A DNA stretch of 19,853 nucleotides from an uncultured Clostridia bacterium (GTDB lineage Bacteria > Bacillota > Clostridia > Oscillospirales > Oscillospiraceae). The stretch lies in NCBI GenBank assembly GCA_945926565.1, contig CAMELY010000009.1, positions 1 to 19,853 of the forward strand, in the 5' to 3' direction. The notes under the pieces were generated by a model. It ran no database searches. It was not told the DNA's origin and was given only the letters and a program-made list of their open reading frames with translations. The translations under genes were made by a program, and so were the position numbers. Shown piece by piece: positions 7,446 through 14,293 of the stretch (position 1 is its first letter; the number at the start of each line of letters is the position of its first letter).

Positions 7446-8339
7446 ATGCAAGATACTGCCTCCTCCCGGCGCCGCCGGTCCCGCCGGGCCAGACGCAGGC
7501 GGCGCAGACTGCTCCGGTTGTCCGTCTTGCTGCTGCCCGCGGCGGTGCTGTGCCTCTTTTTCCTCACCCGTCCCGGAAAATCTGCTCCAGAGGCCGTTGC
7601 CCCCTCCGGCGCGTTCACCTCCCCCGCCAGTCAGACAGCACCGGACAGCAGCGCTCCGTCCGCAGAAGCCAGCCCCCAGTCCCCAGAGCGCGGCTTACAG
7701 CCGGACACCGGCGGGGCGTCACCGGATCTCTCCAACTATCCGGAGGCGCTTCAGGCGCTCTGGGCGAAAAACGAGGACGCCCGTCCCTTTGTGGAAGGCT
7801 ACTTTGAAAACAAAGGCCGGACCTTCACGATTGACCTGTCCCAGGAGGCAGCTTCGGACGGCGTTCCCCTGCTGATGCAGTGGGACCGGCGCTGGGGCTA
7901 CGAGCCATATGCCGGCGGTCTGCTGGGCTGCACCGGCTGCGGCCCCACCTGTCTGTCCATGGCCGCATTATATCTCACCGGCAATCCGGACTACTCCCCC
8001 AAATATGTGGCTCAGTATGCCGCAGAACAGGGCTACGCCGTAGAGGGCAGCGGCAGCGCCTGGGCATTGATCTCAGAGGGTGCCGCCCATTTCGGCCTGG
8101 AGGCCCGGGAGCTGCCGCTGGATGAGCGCCGGATGCGCTCCGCACTGGAACAGGGTCAGCTGGTCATCTGCGTCCTGGGCCCCGGTGATTTTACCGATAA
8201 CGGCCATTTCATTGTCCTCACCGGCTATGAGGACGGGGCATTTACCGTCAATGACCCCAACAGTTATGTCAACTCCTCCAAGACCTGGACCTATGACCAG
8301 CTGGCGGATCAGATCAAAAATCTGTGGGCCCTGCGGTAA
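7446..8339 (+). CDS. Membrane-anchored C39-like cysteine peptidase, copy 1
   Basis: A 297-residue predicted type II membrane protein. Residues 1-24 hold 13 arginines, then one hydrophobic helix (about 25-41), a Ser/Pro/Ala-rich linker (about 44-95) and a C39_2-type papain-like domain (about 138-295). Expected catalytic parts are present: Gln145 in LMQWD, Cys165 in GCGPTC, His254 in NGHFIVLTGY and Asp270 in VNDPNS. The domain should lie outside the membrane. The start ATG at 7446 has AAGGA 9 bp upstream and aligns with the start of the neighbouring paralogue (MQDT versus MQET), so the longer open frame upstream is rejected. It diverges from the two-component operon. No ABC transporter is attached, so it is not a bacteriocin exporter. 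The substrate is unknown. Confidence 0.88.
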   Translation: MQDTASSRRRRSRRARRRRRRLLRLSVLLLPAAVLCLFFLTRPGKSAPEAVAPSGAFTSPASQTAPDSSAPSAEASPQSPERGLQPDTGGASPDLSNYPEALQALWAKNEDARPFVEGYFENKGRTFTIDLSQEAASDGVPLLMQWDRRWGYEPYAGGLLGCTGCGPTCLSMAALYLTGNPDYSPKYVAQYAAEQGYAVEGSGSAWALISEGAAHFGLEARELPLDERRMRSALEQGQLVICVLGPGDFTDNGHFIVLTGYEDGAFTVNDPNSYVNSSKTWTYDQLADQIKNLWALR

Positions 8340-8477
8340 CGGCTGCCTGTCTTCACAAAACCTTAATCAAATCCTCAGCAGTCTTTCAGCAAATCTCCAG
8401 AGAAACACAAGCTCCCTCTGTTATGCTGAATTCTGTCAAATTGTGCCGGTTCCCGCCGGCGTGAGGAAGTGTACATC

Positions 8478-9263
8478 ATGCAGGAGACGACAAGAAGCAG
8501 AAGGCGGAGCCGCCGCCGGCGCCGGGGTCTTCCCGGCTGGCTCAAAGCAGGACTGCTGCTGGCGGTTGTTGGAATCGCCCTTTGGAAAGTGGGGCCGGAT
8601 TTTATTGAGATCATTCCTCCCCGGCCCGCAGAAGAGAACTCATCCCTCTCCGGCTATCCGGAGGCGCTCCAGACCCTCTGGGAGAAGAACGAGGATGCCC
8701 GGCCCTTTGTGGAGGGCTATTTTGAAAACAAGGACAAGGACTTTGACATTGACCTGTCCCGGGAAGCCGAATCGGACACCGTTCCCCTGCTGATGCAGTG
8801 GGACCAGCGCTGGGGCTATACCGCCTATTCCGGCGGCCTGCTGGGCTGTACCGGCTGCGGCCCCACCTGTCTGTCCATGGCCGCGTTATATCTGACCGGC
8901 AATCCGGACTACTCTCCCAAATACGCTGCCCAATATGCCACGGAGCAGGGCTACGCCGTGGCGGGCAGCGGCAGCGCCTGGGCGCTGATCTCCGAGGGCG
9001 CCGCCGACTTCGGTCTGGAGGCTCAGGAGCTGTCCCTGTACGAGGGACGGATGACAGACGTTCTGGCCCAGGGGGGCGTAGTCATCTGCGTCCTGGGGCC
9101 CGGAGACTTTACCGATTCCGGCCACTTCATCGTCCTCACCGGCTATACGGACGGCGCCTTTACTGTCAACGATCCCAACAGTTATGTCAACTCCTCAAAG
9201 ACCTGGACATACGATCAGCTGAAAGGACAGATCAAAAATCTGTGGGGACTTTGGGCAGCCTGA
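8478..9263 (+). CDS. Membrane-anchored C39-like cysteine peptidase, copy 2
   Basis: A 261-residue paralogue of the preceding gene with the same layout: an Arg-rich head (MQETTRSRRRSRRRRRG), one hydrophobic helix (about 22-37), a much shorter linker and a C39_2-type domain. Catalytic candidates are Gln107, Cys127 in GCGPTC, His216 in SGHFIVLTGY and Asp232. From the PEALQ segment to the C-terminus the two proteins look about 80% identical by eye, while the linkers share little. This points to a tandem duplication with a fast-evolving stalk. ATG 8478 is preceded by GAGGAAG at 8 bp; an in-frame GTG at 8469 overlaps this ribosome site and is rejected. The 138-bp gap from copy 1 has no clear terminator and only a weak -10-like element (TGTTATGCT near 8420), so co-transcription is likely. 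Confidence 0.88.
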   Translation: MQETTRSRRRSRRRRRGLPGWLKAGLLLAVVGIALWKVGPDFIEIIPPRPAEENSSLSGYPEALQTLWEKNEDARPFVEGYFENKDKDFDIDLSREAESDTVPLLMQWDQRWGYTAYSGGLLGCTGCGPTCLSMAALYLTGNPDYSPKYAAQYATEQGYAVAGSGSAWALISEGAADFGLEAQELSLYEGRMTDVLAQGGVVICVLGPGDFTDSGHFIVLTGYTDGAFTVNDPNSYVNSSKTWTYDQLKGQIKNLWGLWAA

Positions 9264-9273
9264 GACGCAAAAC

Positions 9274-9304
9274 GGCGGACAGGAACACTCCTGCCCGCCT
9301 GTTT
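9274..9304. terminator. Bidirectional terminator between peptidase and phage genes
   Basis: GGCGGACAGG (9274-9283) and CCTGCCCGCC (9290-9299) pair with one mismatch around a 6-nt loop. TGTTT follows on the plus strand and GTTTTG on the minus strand. It sits between convergent genes that end at 9263 and 9309 and probably stops transcription from both sides. Confidence 0.7.
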
Positions 9305-9308
9305 CACC

Positions 9309-9524
9309 TTATTCCCGCCCCAGCTCTTCCAGCTGCCGGGCCAGGCTGCTGCACTGCACCTCCAGAATGGCGGTGCGCTCCACCACCTGATTGTGCTTTT
9401 CCACCTTCTCCTCCAGCTTCTGCAGCCGGTAGGCGGTGAGGTTGTGGCTGGTCATGACCCCCGCGAAGCTGCCCAGCAGGGTGAACAGGCCGGAGACGAT
9501 GGCCACAATAACAGAACTGTCCAT
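9309..9524 (-). CDS. Small holin-like / XhlA-like phage membrane protein
   Basis: A 71-residue protein with one N-terminal hydrophobic segment (about 4-26, SSVIVAIVSGLFTLLGSFAG), then a heptad-rich helical tail (about 33-70) likely to form a coiled coil. This shape is common at the 3' end of Clostridia prophage tail or lysis modules, where such proteins are called holin-like or hemolysin XhlA-like. The start ATG follows a GGGGGTGAG ribosome site, 12 bp after the stop of the upstream small tail gene. No endolysin follows; the next thing downstream is a terminator and then the convergent peptidase gene. A lytic role is therefore uncertain, and it may be a leftover of a deleted lysis cassette. 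Confidence 0.7.
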   Translation of the reverse strand: MDSSVIVAIVSGLFTLLGSFAGVMTSHNLTAYRLQKLEEKVEKHNQVVERTAILEVQCSSLARQLEELGRE

Positions 9525-9536
9525 TTTCTCACCCCC

Positions 9537-9920
9537 TCACTGCTCAATGCCGTCCACCGTGGTGTCCTTGATCAGCCGCAGGCCGTCCGCCCAGGAATAG
9601 ACGGTATAGGTGGGGGTGCCGAAATAGACGGTACGGGTCACGCGATTGCCGCACATGTCGGTATACTGTACGGGGACAAAGGGATGCTCCGCGTCGCTGA
9701 CCGCCGCCTCGATTTTACTCACCTGCTCCGGAGTCAGCACCGGCCATTTGATTTTGATGGTGGTCTTCTTCGCAATCACGCTGCCCACCATTTTGCCGGA
9801 GGCTGTCCGGCCGGTGTTGGCGGACCAGACCTTTTCCGTGGTAATGGTGACCCCCTCCAGGGCCGGATCCGGCATGGCCACGCCGTTGATGGTCAGATTG
9901 GTCACTGTGATCTCTGCCAT
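9537..9920 (-). CDS. Small phage tail-associated protein (DUF6711-like)
   Basis: A 127-residue soluble protein without membrane segments, rich in beta-strand-forming residues (ITVTNLTINGVAMPDP, TTIKIKWPVLT, YFGTPTYTVYSW). It resembles small proteins that follow the tape measure gene in Firmicutes siphophages, a DUF6711-like family. Its precise place in the virion is unknown. ATG 9920 is preceded by GAGGAGG. It follows the tape measure gene after a 52-bp gap that contains a hairpin and precedes the holin-like gene by 12 bp. In a complete siphophage distal-tail, tail-lysin and receptor-binding genes would lie in this stretch. None is here, so a deletion next to this gene is inferred. Confidence 0.65.
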   Translation of the reverse strand: MAEITVTNLTINGVAMPDPALEGVTITTEKVWSANTGRTASGKMVGSVIAKKTTIKIKWPVLTPEQVSKIEAAVSDAEHPFVPVQYTDMCGNRVTRTVYFGTPTYTVYSWADGLRLIKDTTVDGIEQ

Positions 9921-9935
9921 TGAGTCCTCCTCTCT

Positions 9936-9967
9936 CCGGGACAGGCATCCGCCTGCCCCGGATTTTT
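9936..9967 (+). terminator. Hairpin with T-tract on the plus strand, between tape measure and small tail gene
   Basis: CCGGGACAGGC and GCCTGCCCCGG (one mismatch) enclose ATCC and are followed on the plus strand by ATTTTT. In plus orientation it has the form of an intrinsic terminator, antisense to the phage operon. On the minus strand the same stem lies just upstream of the ribosome site of the next gene and could modulate its expression. Confidence 0.5.
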
Positions 9968-9972
9968 CATGC

Positions 9973-11865
9973 TTAAACGTAGATGGGACAGCGTCCGGTC
10001 TCCCGGGTCAGGTCGTTGACCTCCCGGATCACCTGCCGGGCCATCTGTCGGCCGCCCACATAGACCTCCACCAGGGTGTCCCCGGTCTTCCCGCCGGAGA
10101 CGGCCCGGGCCAGCCGGTCGGCCAGCTGATCCATCCAGCCGGTGTTCCGGTCCAGAGGCAGCACTGCCTCCCGGCCGGCCTCGCCGATGAGGGAGAGGGT
10201 GGCCCCCTGGGTCACGCCGCCCTGAGCCAGCCGGGAGACGGTGGGAAGCCTGGCCAGGGTGACGCTGCCCGCCGGAACAATCGTCTGGCCCATGATTTTG
10301 ATGGCGTCCCAGGAAAACTTCAGCGACTGGTTGATCTTGCGGATCACCCGGTTGAGCAGGTTGATCACCCCGTTGAGGCCGTTTTTAAAGGGCGCGGTCA
10401 GGGCATTCCTGATGCCCCCCAGCTTGTCCTGAACACTGGGGACCACTCCTCCAAACACCTCGCCCAGCTTCTTTTTCAGGCTGGTGCCCTGGCTGCCCAC
10501 CCCCTGGTTCAAGCTGGTAAAGGCGTTCAGCGTACCGGTGCGGCAGCCGTTGGCTGCCCCCACAATGGCGTTCTGAATGCCTGTCCAGATGCCGGAGGCC
10601 TTTTGCTTCAGGCTCTCCCACCCGGCGGGCAGGCTGTTGATGGCCGAGGCCAAAGTCTGAAAGCCCCGGGCCGCGGCGTTGAGGCCGCTGATCAGAATGG
10701 TGCCCGTCCAATTGCCCATGGGCTTGAGCAGGTACTCCCACACCGCCGTGCCCACCGGCTTCAGCAGGTTGAGCCCCGCCGTCAGCAGATTCACCGCCCC
10801 GGCCAGGACGTTGAGCATGGCAGGCCCCGCAGCCTGGAGTACCCAGCCTGACAGAGGCAGCAGCACATTGGTATAGCCCCAGCTCAGCGCCCCGGACAGC
10901 AGCTCTGCCAGGGGCCGGGCCGCCGACACCAGATTGGCAAAGCCGTTCACCAAGCCGGAGAAGTCCAGCTTCGCTGCCCAGGCCGCCGTGGCCGCGGCCA
11001 TGTCCCGGAGGGCGTCCAGGACGCTCTGAACGATGCCGGTGAGCTCCTCAAAGATGCGTTTCCCCGTCTCTCCCGCCGTCCAGGCCTCCCGGAACCGGCC
11101 CGCCAGTGTGCCCGCCGTCTGGCACAGCCGCTGAACCGTCTGCAAAACAGTGGAGACCATCCGCTCGCCGGAGCCGTCCGTCCAGACGGCCAGCCAGCTC
11201 TCTCCCACGGCGGCGGCAGCTCTGCCAATCTCCCGGAGGCCGTTTTGGGCCGCCTGGAGCACCCCCGCTCCCTGACTGTCCCAGGCCGCCCGGAAGGGCT
11301 GCCAGATCTGGGCCAGCACCTGCTTTGCCTTGACCGCCCAGTTCTCCAGCAGGCCGGAGATATGCACCAGCTCTCCCGCGCCGCTGCCGCCGGAGCTCCC
11401 GCCCCGGCTGCCGCCCCCGGAGGAACGGGAGGAACCGCCTCCCGAGGCGCTGACCCGGGTGATCTGGTCAAAGCTGTAGAGCTCCCGCTGGGCCTTGGCG
11501 GCGGAGCGGGCGGAGCTTGCCACCTTGCTCAGGGCGCTGGCCGTCCCCTCGGCGGATTTGCTGGCCGACTTCCAATAGGTCACGCCGAACAGGCCTGCCG
11601 CCAGCCGGGAGATGGCCTCCGCCGCCGGCTGAACCGCGCTGACCAGTCCGGCAAAGAGGTTCATTCCCACCGCCGCCGCCCCCCGCAGACTGGCGGTCAG
11701 CTGTCCCAGCTCCTGCCGCACCCGGCCCAGCGCCACGGTGTAGGCGCTCTGCACCAGGCTGGCGGAGGAGAGAAACTGCCGCACCGCCCGGTCATTTTCC
11801 TCCATCGCCCGGCTCAGCTCCGCCGCCGCGCCGGCAGCGGACTGGGCGTCTTCTCTGATATTCAT
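9973..11865 (-). CDS. Tail tape measure protein (short)
   Basis: A 630-residue protein with alternating Ala/Leu-rich helices, several hydrophobic stretches (for example about 320-400), a Ser/Gly-rich low-complexity segment (about 137-165) and the C-terminal pattern GGVTQGATLSLIGEAGREAV followed by LPLDRNTGWMDQLADRL, which is typical of siphophage tape measures. It sets tail length and may be ejected with DNA. At the usual 0.15 nm per residue this predicts a tail of roughly 95 nm. The ATG overlaps the stop of the upstream chaperone frame as ATGA, preceded by AAGGTGAAG, so translation is coupled. The frame is intact. It is the last clearly identifiable tail gene; no distal-tail or baseplate gene follows. 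Confidence 0.9.
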   Translation of the reverse strand: MNIREDAQSAAGAAAELSRAMEENDRAVRQFLSSASLVQSAYTVALGRVRQELGQLTASLRGAAAVGMNLFAGLVSAVQPAAEAISRLAAGLFGVTYWKSASKSAEGTASALSKVASSARSAAKAQRELYSFDQITRVSASGGGSSRSSGGGSRGGSSGGSGAGELVHISGLLENWAVKAKQVLAQIWQPFRAAWDSQGAGVLQAAQNGLREIGRAAAAVGESWLAVWTDGSGERMVSTVLQTVQRLCQTAGTLAGRFREAWTAGETGKRIFEELTGIVQSVLDALRDMAAATAAWAAKLDFSGLVNGFANLVSAARPLAELLSGALSWGYTNVLLPLSGWVLQAAGPAMLNVLAGAVNLLTAGLNLLKPVGTAVWEYLLKPMGNWTGTILISGLNAAARGFQTLASAINSLPAGWESLKQKASGIWTGIQNAIVGAANGCRTGTLNAFTSLNQGVGSQGTSLKKKLGEVFGGVVPSVQDKLGGIRNALTAPFKNGLNGVINLLNRVIRKINQSLKFSWDAIKIMGQTIVPAGSVTLARLPTVSRLAQGGVTQGATLSLIGEAGREAVLPLDRNTGWMDQLADRLARAVSGGKTGDTLVEVYVGGRQMARQVIREVNDLTRETGRCPIYV

Positions 11866-12182
11866 CTCTTCACCTTCTCCTTACTCCCTGCCGCCAGACC
11901 CTCCATCATGCGGCGATAGCGGGCCAGCCGCAGTGCTTTCTGCTCCTCCTCCCTCCAAAAGGGGAAGAGCTCATAGACCGGCTCCGGCGTCTCCCCCACC
12001 AGAAAGCCGGCAGTCAGCCGGGCGGCTCTCCAGGCGATGACGCTGAGGGCCTGGAGCTGCTGCCGCCGCTCCTCCTCCCGGCCCTCCAGCCAGCAGAGCA
12101 GCTCCCCCCAGCTCCAGTCCTCCAGCTCCAGAGGAGATTTGCCCGCCCGGCAGGCCGCATGCTCCAGCTCCTCCAGGGTCAA
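11862..12182 (-). CDS. Tail assembly chaperone, downstream frame (gpT-like; made as -1 frameshift fusion)
   Basis: A 106-codon frame with Trp/Glu-rich, helical sequence (SWGELLCWLEGREEERRQQL), located between the first chaperone frame and the tape measure gene. This is the classic position of the lambda T / Firmicutes equivalent. Its only possible in-frame start is TTG, overlapping the upstream TGA (TTGA), with no good ribosome site at proper distance. It is more likely expressed as a fusion by -1 slippage at a C CCT TTT heptamer about 10 bp before the stop of the upstream frame. That would give a product of about 252 residues. Its stop overlaps the tape measure ATG. Confidence 0.78.
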   Translation of the reverse strand: MTLEELEHAACRAGKSPLELEDWSWGELLCWLEGREEERRQQLQALSVIAWRAARLTAGFLVGETPEPVYELFPFWREEEQKALRLARYRRMMEGLAAGSKEKVKR

Positions 12183-12619
12183 TCCTTGGGAAAAGGGGCG
12201 GGCTGACCCGCCTCTCCGGGGGCCGGCACTGTCGTCTCCTCCCCGCCCAGCCGGGCAAAGGCCTGCTCCAGGGCGGCATGGAGGCTCTCCTTGAGCTGCC
12301 GGGCCTGCTCCTCGGTGATCAGGCCGGAGGCGGCGGCGATGTCAAAGGCCAGCCCTCCAAACCGCTCCTGACCCCGATAGCCCCCGTCCACCAGCAGGTC
12401 GTAAAATTCCTCCCCGTCGGTGACCGGGTTGCCGCTCTCCGGCCAGCTCAAGGCCTCGGTCAGCAGGGCACACATCCGCTCGCCGTCGGTGGCGGAGAGG
12501 AACACCGTCTCCAGCGTCTCCTCCCCGAACCGATCCCGCAGCTGCCGCTGGCCCCGAAGGGTGAGCCGCAGCCGGTACTCCCGGCCCTCCAGCCGGATGA
12601 GATGATACTTTCTCGCCAT
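12179..12619 (-). CDS. Tail assembly chaperone, upstream frame (gpG-like)
   Basis: A 146-residue protein beginning MARKYHLIRLEGREYRLRLT, located between the tail tube and tape measure genes. This position and size match the phage G-type tail chaperone, which coats the tape measure protein during tail assembly. The family is usually poorly conserved, so the call rests on order, length, the overlapping -1 frame and the slippery heptamer near its 3' end. The start ATG is preceded by AAGGAG at 9 bp. The C-terminal part is Pro/Gly/Ala-rich (VPAPGEAGQPAPFPKD), as expected for a flexible junction where ribosomes shift. Confidence 0.8.
   Translation of the reverse strand: MARKYHLIRLEGREYRLRLTLRGQRQLRDRFGEETLETVFLSATDGERMCALLTEALSWPESGNPVTDGEEFYDLLVDGGYRGQERFGGLAFDIAAASGLITEEQARQLKESLHAALEQAFARLGGEETTVPAPGEAGQPAPFPKD
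12191..12197 (-). other. Programmed -1 frameshift site, heptamer C CCT TTT
   Basis: In the zero frame the minus strand reads GCC CCT TTT CCC AAG GAT TGA. CCT and TTT can re-pair as CCC and TTT after a -1 slip, fitting the X XXY YYZ rule. The new frame continues TCC CAA GGA TTG ACC into the downstream chaperone frame without a stop. G/GT chaperone frameshifting is a conserved feature of long-tailed phages. Confidence 0.7.
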
Positions 12620-12636
12620 TTCACGTCACTCCTTCA

Positions 12637-12669
12637 CCGGCAGAGCCGCCGAAACAGCAGCTCTGCCGG
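12637..12669 (-). terminator. Hairpin (possible attenuator) after the tail tube gene
   Basis: CCGGCAGAGC (12637-12646) and GCTCTGCCGG (12660-12669) form a 10-bp perfect stem 14 bp after the tail tube stop on the minus strand. No U-tract follows on that strand. It may act as a leaky attenuator or 3' stabiliser that keeps tail tube levels above those of the chaperones. Confidence 0.5.
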
Positions 12670-12683
12670 ATTTCTCCTTTGAA

Positions 12684-13097
12684 TTACGCCGCAGCGGGGT
12701 TGGTCACCGACCACTCGCTCTGGAGGGAGACCACCAGCTTGGCGGAGACCAGCTCGTCCACCTTGGCGCCGGTCACATAGGTGCTGACATAGCCGGTAGT
12801 GGCGAACACGGTGCCGTCGGGGAACTCCACCGCCACCGGCACCACATTGCCCGCCGTCTGCAGGGCCTTGAGCACCCGGTAGTCGGAGTCGGCGGCACTG
12901 TTGTCAAAGAGGTAGGTCACCTCGAACGCCTTGGTGTCCTGGACGCCGGGGACATTCTTTTTCATGGTGTCCTGCATGCAGGTGGCGTCCAGGGTGGAGG
13001 GGCTGCCGCCGATGTCGCCGATCTCGGTGACGTAGTTCATGGCCACGCTGTTGACCTTCACGTCCAGGCCGATGGTAGAAAGACCTTGGGTTGCCAT
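12684..13097 (-). CDS. Major tail (tube) protein
   Basis: A 137-residue beta-rich protein (LDVKVNSVAMNYVTEIGDIG, VSAKLVVSLQSEWSVT) of the size and composition of siphophage tail tube subunits, which stack as hexameric rings around the tape measure. It lies between the tail terminator and the chaperones, the expected place. The ATG is preceded by GAAAGGATG. The gap upstream (61 bp) is AT-rich and the largest inside the phage block, and a hairpin follows the gene. Both suit separate or higher expression of this abundant protein, although no convincing promoter is visible. Confidence 0.83.
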   Translation of the reverse strand: MATQGLSTIGLDVKVNSVAMNYVTEIGDIGGSPSTLDATCMQDTMKKNVPGVQDTKAFEVTYLFDNSAADSDYRVLKALQTAGNVVPVAVEFPDGTVFATTGYVSTYVTGAKVDELVSAKLVVSLQSEWSVTNPAAA

Positions 13098-13158
13098 AGT
13101 TGCTTCATCCTTTCCTGTTTTGGATAATTATGATGTAAACTTTTCTTGTGTGTGGGAT

Positions 13159-13545
13159 TCAGTCGATGAGCCGCATGCTCCGCTTGTCCACCTTCCGTCC
13201 GAACCGGAAGATTTTGCGGCAGCAGGCTCCGCTCTCGTCGTAGCTGTCCGGGCCGCTGTAGATCCGGCGGAGCCCCAGCTCCAGCATGGCCCGGTTCACC
13301 GCCTGGGCCAGGTCGTTCTGGCTGTCCAGGTGCTCCGTCCAGAGCTCCACCTGGAAGACCAGCCGGTCCACTACCGGGCAGTCGGTGCCGGTGTTGGAAT
13401 ACTCAAACCAGATCACCGCCGGCAGGGCCGTCTGCCCCTTGGGATGGCGGCTGCGCAGAGTGTAGCTCTGCTCCGTCTCCAGCTGGGCCAGGGCCGAGCG
13501 CACCTGGGCCCTGGCGTCCACCAGCCGGTACTGTACCTCGTCCAT
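13159..13545 (-). CDS. Tail terminator / head-tail joining protein
   Basis: A 128-residue protein placed directly before the tail tube gene, where siphophages keep the tail terminator that caps the tube and joins it to the neck. It begins MDEVQYRLVDARAQVRSALA and has a central WFEYSNTGTD segment followed by VVDRLVFQVELW. This layout resembles DUF3168-like or minor-capsid gp17-type proteins: an N-terminal helix, then a beta-sheet with VDLW-like strands. AGGAGGAG precedes the ATG at about 7 bp, 14 bp after the stop of the head-closure gene. Function is from order and general resemblance rather than a diagnostic motif. No separate HK97 gp10-like neck gene is present. Confidence 0.68.
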   Translation of the reverse strand: MDEVQYRLVDARAQVRSALAQLETEQSYTLRSRHPKGQTALPAVIWFEYSNTGTDCPVVDRLVFQVELWTEHLDSQNDLAQAVNRAMLELGLRRIYSGPDSYDESGACCRKIFRFGRKVDKRSMRLID

Positions 13546-13559
13546 AGCATCTCCTCCTC

Positions 13560-13937
13560 TCAGCCGATCCGCTGGGCCAGCAGCTTGCGGTAGCTGGGCC
13601 AGCGCTGGATGGCCCGGATCTCATAGAGCGAGCCGTCCTCCAATCGAATCCGGTCAAAGGTGGAGATCACCAGGGCGGAGAAGAGGCAGCCCTCCAGCAC
13701 GCCGGAGGCGACCTCTCCCTGCTCCCCCTGGCTGTCTCCCGAGGTGAGCCGTCCGGAGGACTGCCAGGAGCGGAGGCTCTGCCAGCTGATGCCCTCCGCC
13801 GTGCCGTCCCGGGCCACATAGTCCGGGTGCTCCAGGTCGTAGGAGGCCACGGGATTGCCCAGGCTGTCCGAGGTCAGCCTCCGCCGGTAGAGGGAGAATC
13901 CCCGCCGCCAGCCGAGCGGCGTCTCCCGGCTTAACAT
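13560..13937 (-). CDS. Head-closure (stopper) / head-tail adaptor protein
   Basis: A 125-residue protein lying between the connector and tail terminator genes, matching the place and length of SPP1 gp16-like head-closure proteins. ATG 13937 overlaps the connector stop by 7 bp and gives MLSRETPLGWRRGFSLYRRR. Longer in-frame starts inside the connector gene are rejected because they lack this coupling. The segment VISTFDRIRLEDGSLYEIRA near the C-terminus resembles the beta-hairpin region of head-tail joining proteins (strand, then DGxxYEI). The role is inferred from synteny and this pattern. Confidence 0.7.
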   Translation of the reverse strand: MLSRETPLGWRRGFSLYRRRLTSDSLGNPVASYDLEHPDYVARDGTAEGISWQSLRSWQSSGRLTSGDSQGEQGEVASGVLEGCLFSALVISTFDRIRLEDGSLYEIRAIQRWPSYRKLLAQRIG

Positions 13938-14290
13938 GTCACCCTCCGGTACCGGGCCAGGCTCTCCAGAATCTCCGCCACCCCGGAGCGGAACTCCGCG
14001 GGGGAGAGATAGCGCTCCGACTGGCTGATCTGCCCCTCGGCATAGCTGGCGGACTGGAGGCCGCCCCCCTCCAGCTCCCGCCGGTCCCGCTGGTAGTAGA
14101 GAGCGGCCAGCTCCACCGCCTTGGAGAGCCACTGCTCCTCCAGGCTGTCCGCCCCCAGATAGAGCAGCAGCTCGGTCTCGGCGTCCAGCAGCTCATCCTC
14201 CAGCAGGAGAAGGGTGTCCTCCTCTGGGTTCTCCAGCCCCAGCCGGCGGCACAGCCGGGCCAGGGCCTGTTCTGTCTGCGCGCCGGTCAT
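13931..14290 (-). CDS. Head-tail connector protein (gp6/gp15-like, Phage_connect type)
   Basis: A 119-residue mostly helical protein that starts 3 bp after the capsid gene stop. It contains LLLLEDELLDAETELLLYLG and the loop SASYAEGQISQSERY. The second matches the SYSEGD-S-type loop seen in HK97 gp6 / SPP1 gp15 connector proteins, which form a ring below the portal. The ribosome site AAGGGGT lies within the end of the capsid gene. It overlaps the next gene by 7 bp. Order (capsid, connector, closure, terminator, tube) supports the call strongly. Confidence 0.82.
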   Translation of the reverse strand: MTGAQTEQALARLCRRLGLENPEEDTLLLLEDELLDAETELLLYLGADSLEEQWLSKAVELAALYYQRDRRELEGGGLQSASYAEGQISQSERYLSPAEFRSGVAEILESLARYRRVTC

Positions 14291-14293
14291 GGC

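Noticed and set aside
9283..9291. 9-bp word GAACACTCC shared with 19049-19057, considered as prophage attachment sites
   Set aside because: Both copies lie in terminator hairpin loops, and a 9-bp match between two flanks of a few hundred bases is expected by chance about one time in three. No longer direct repeat was seen.
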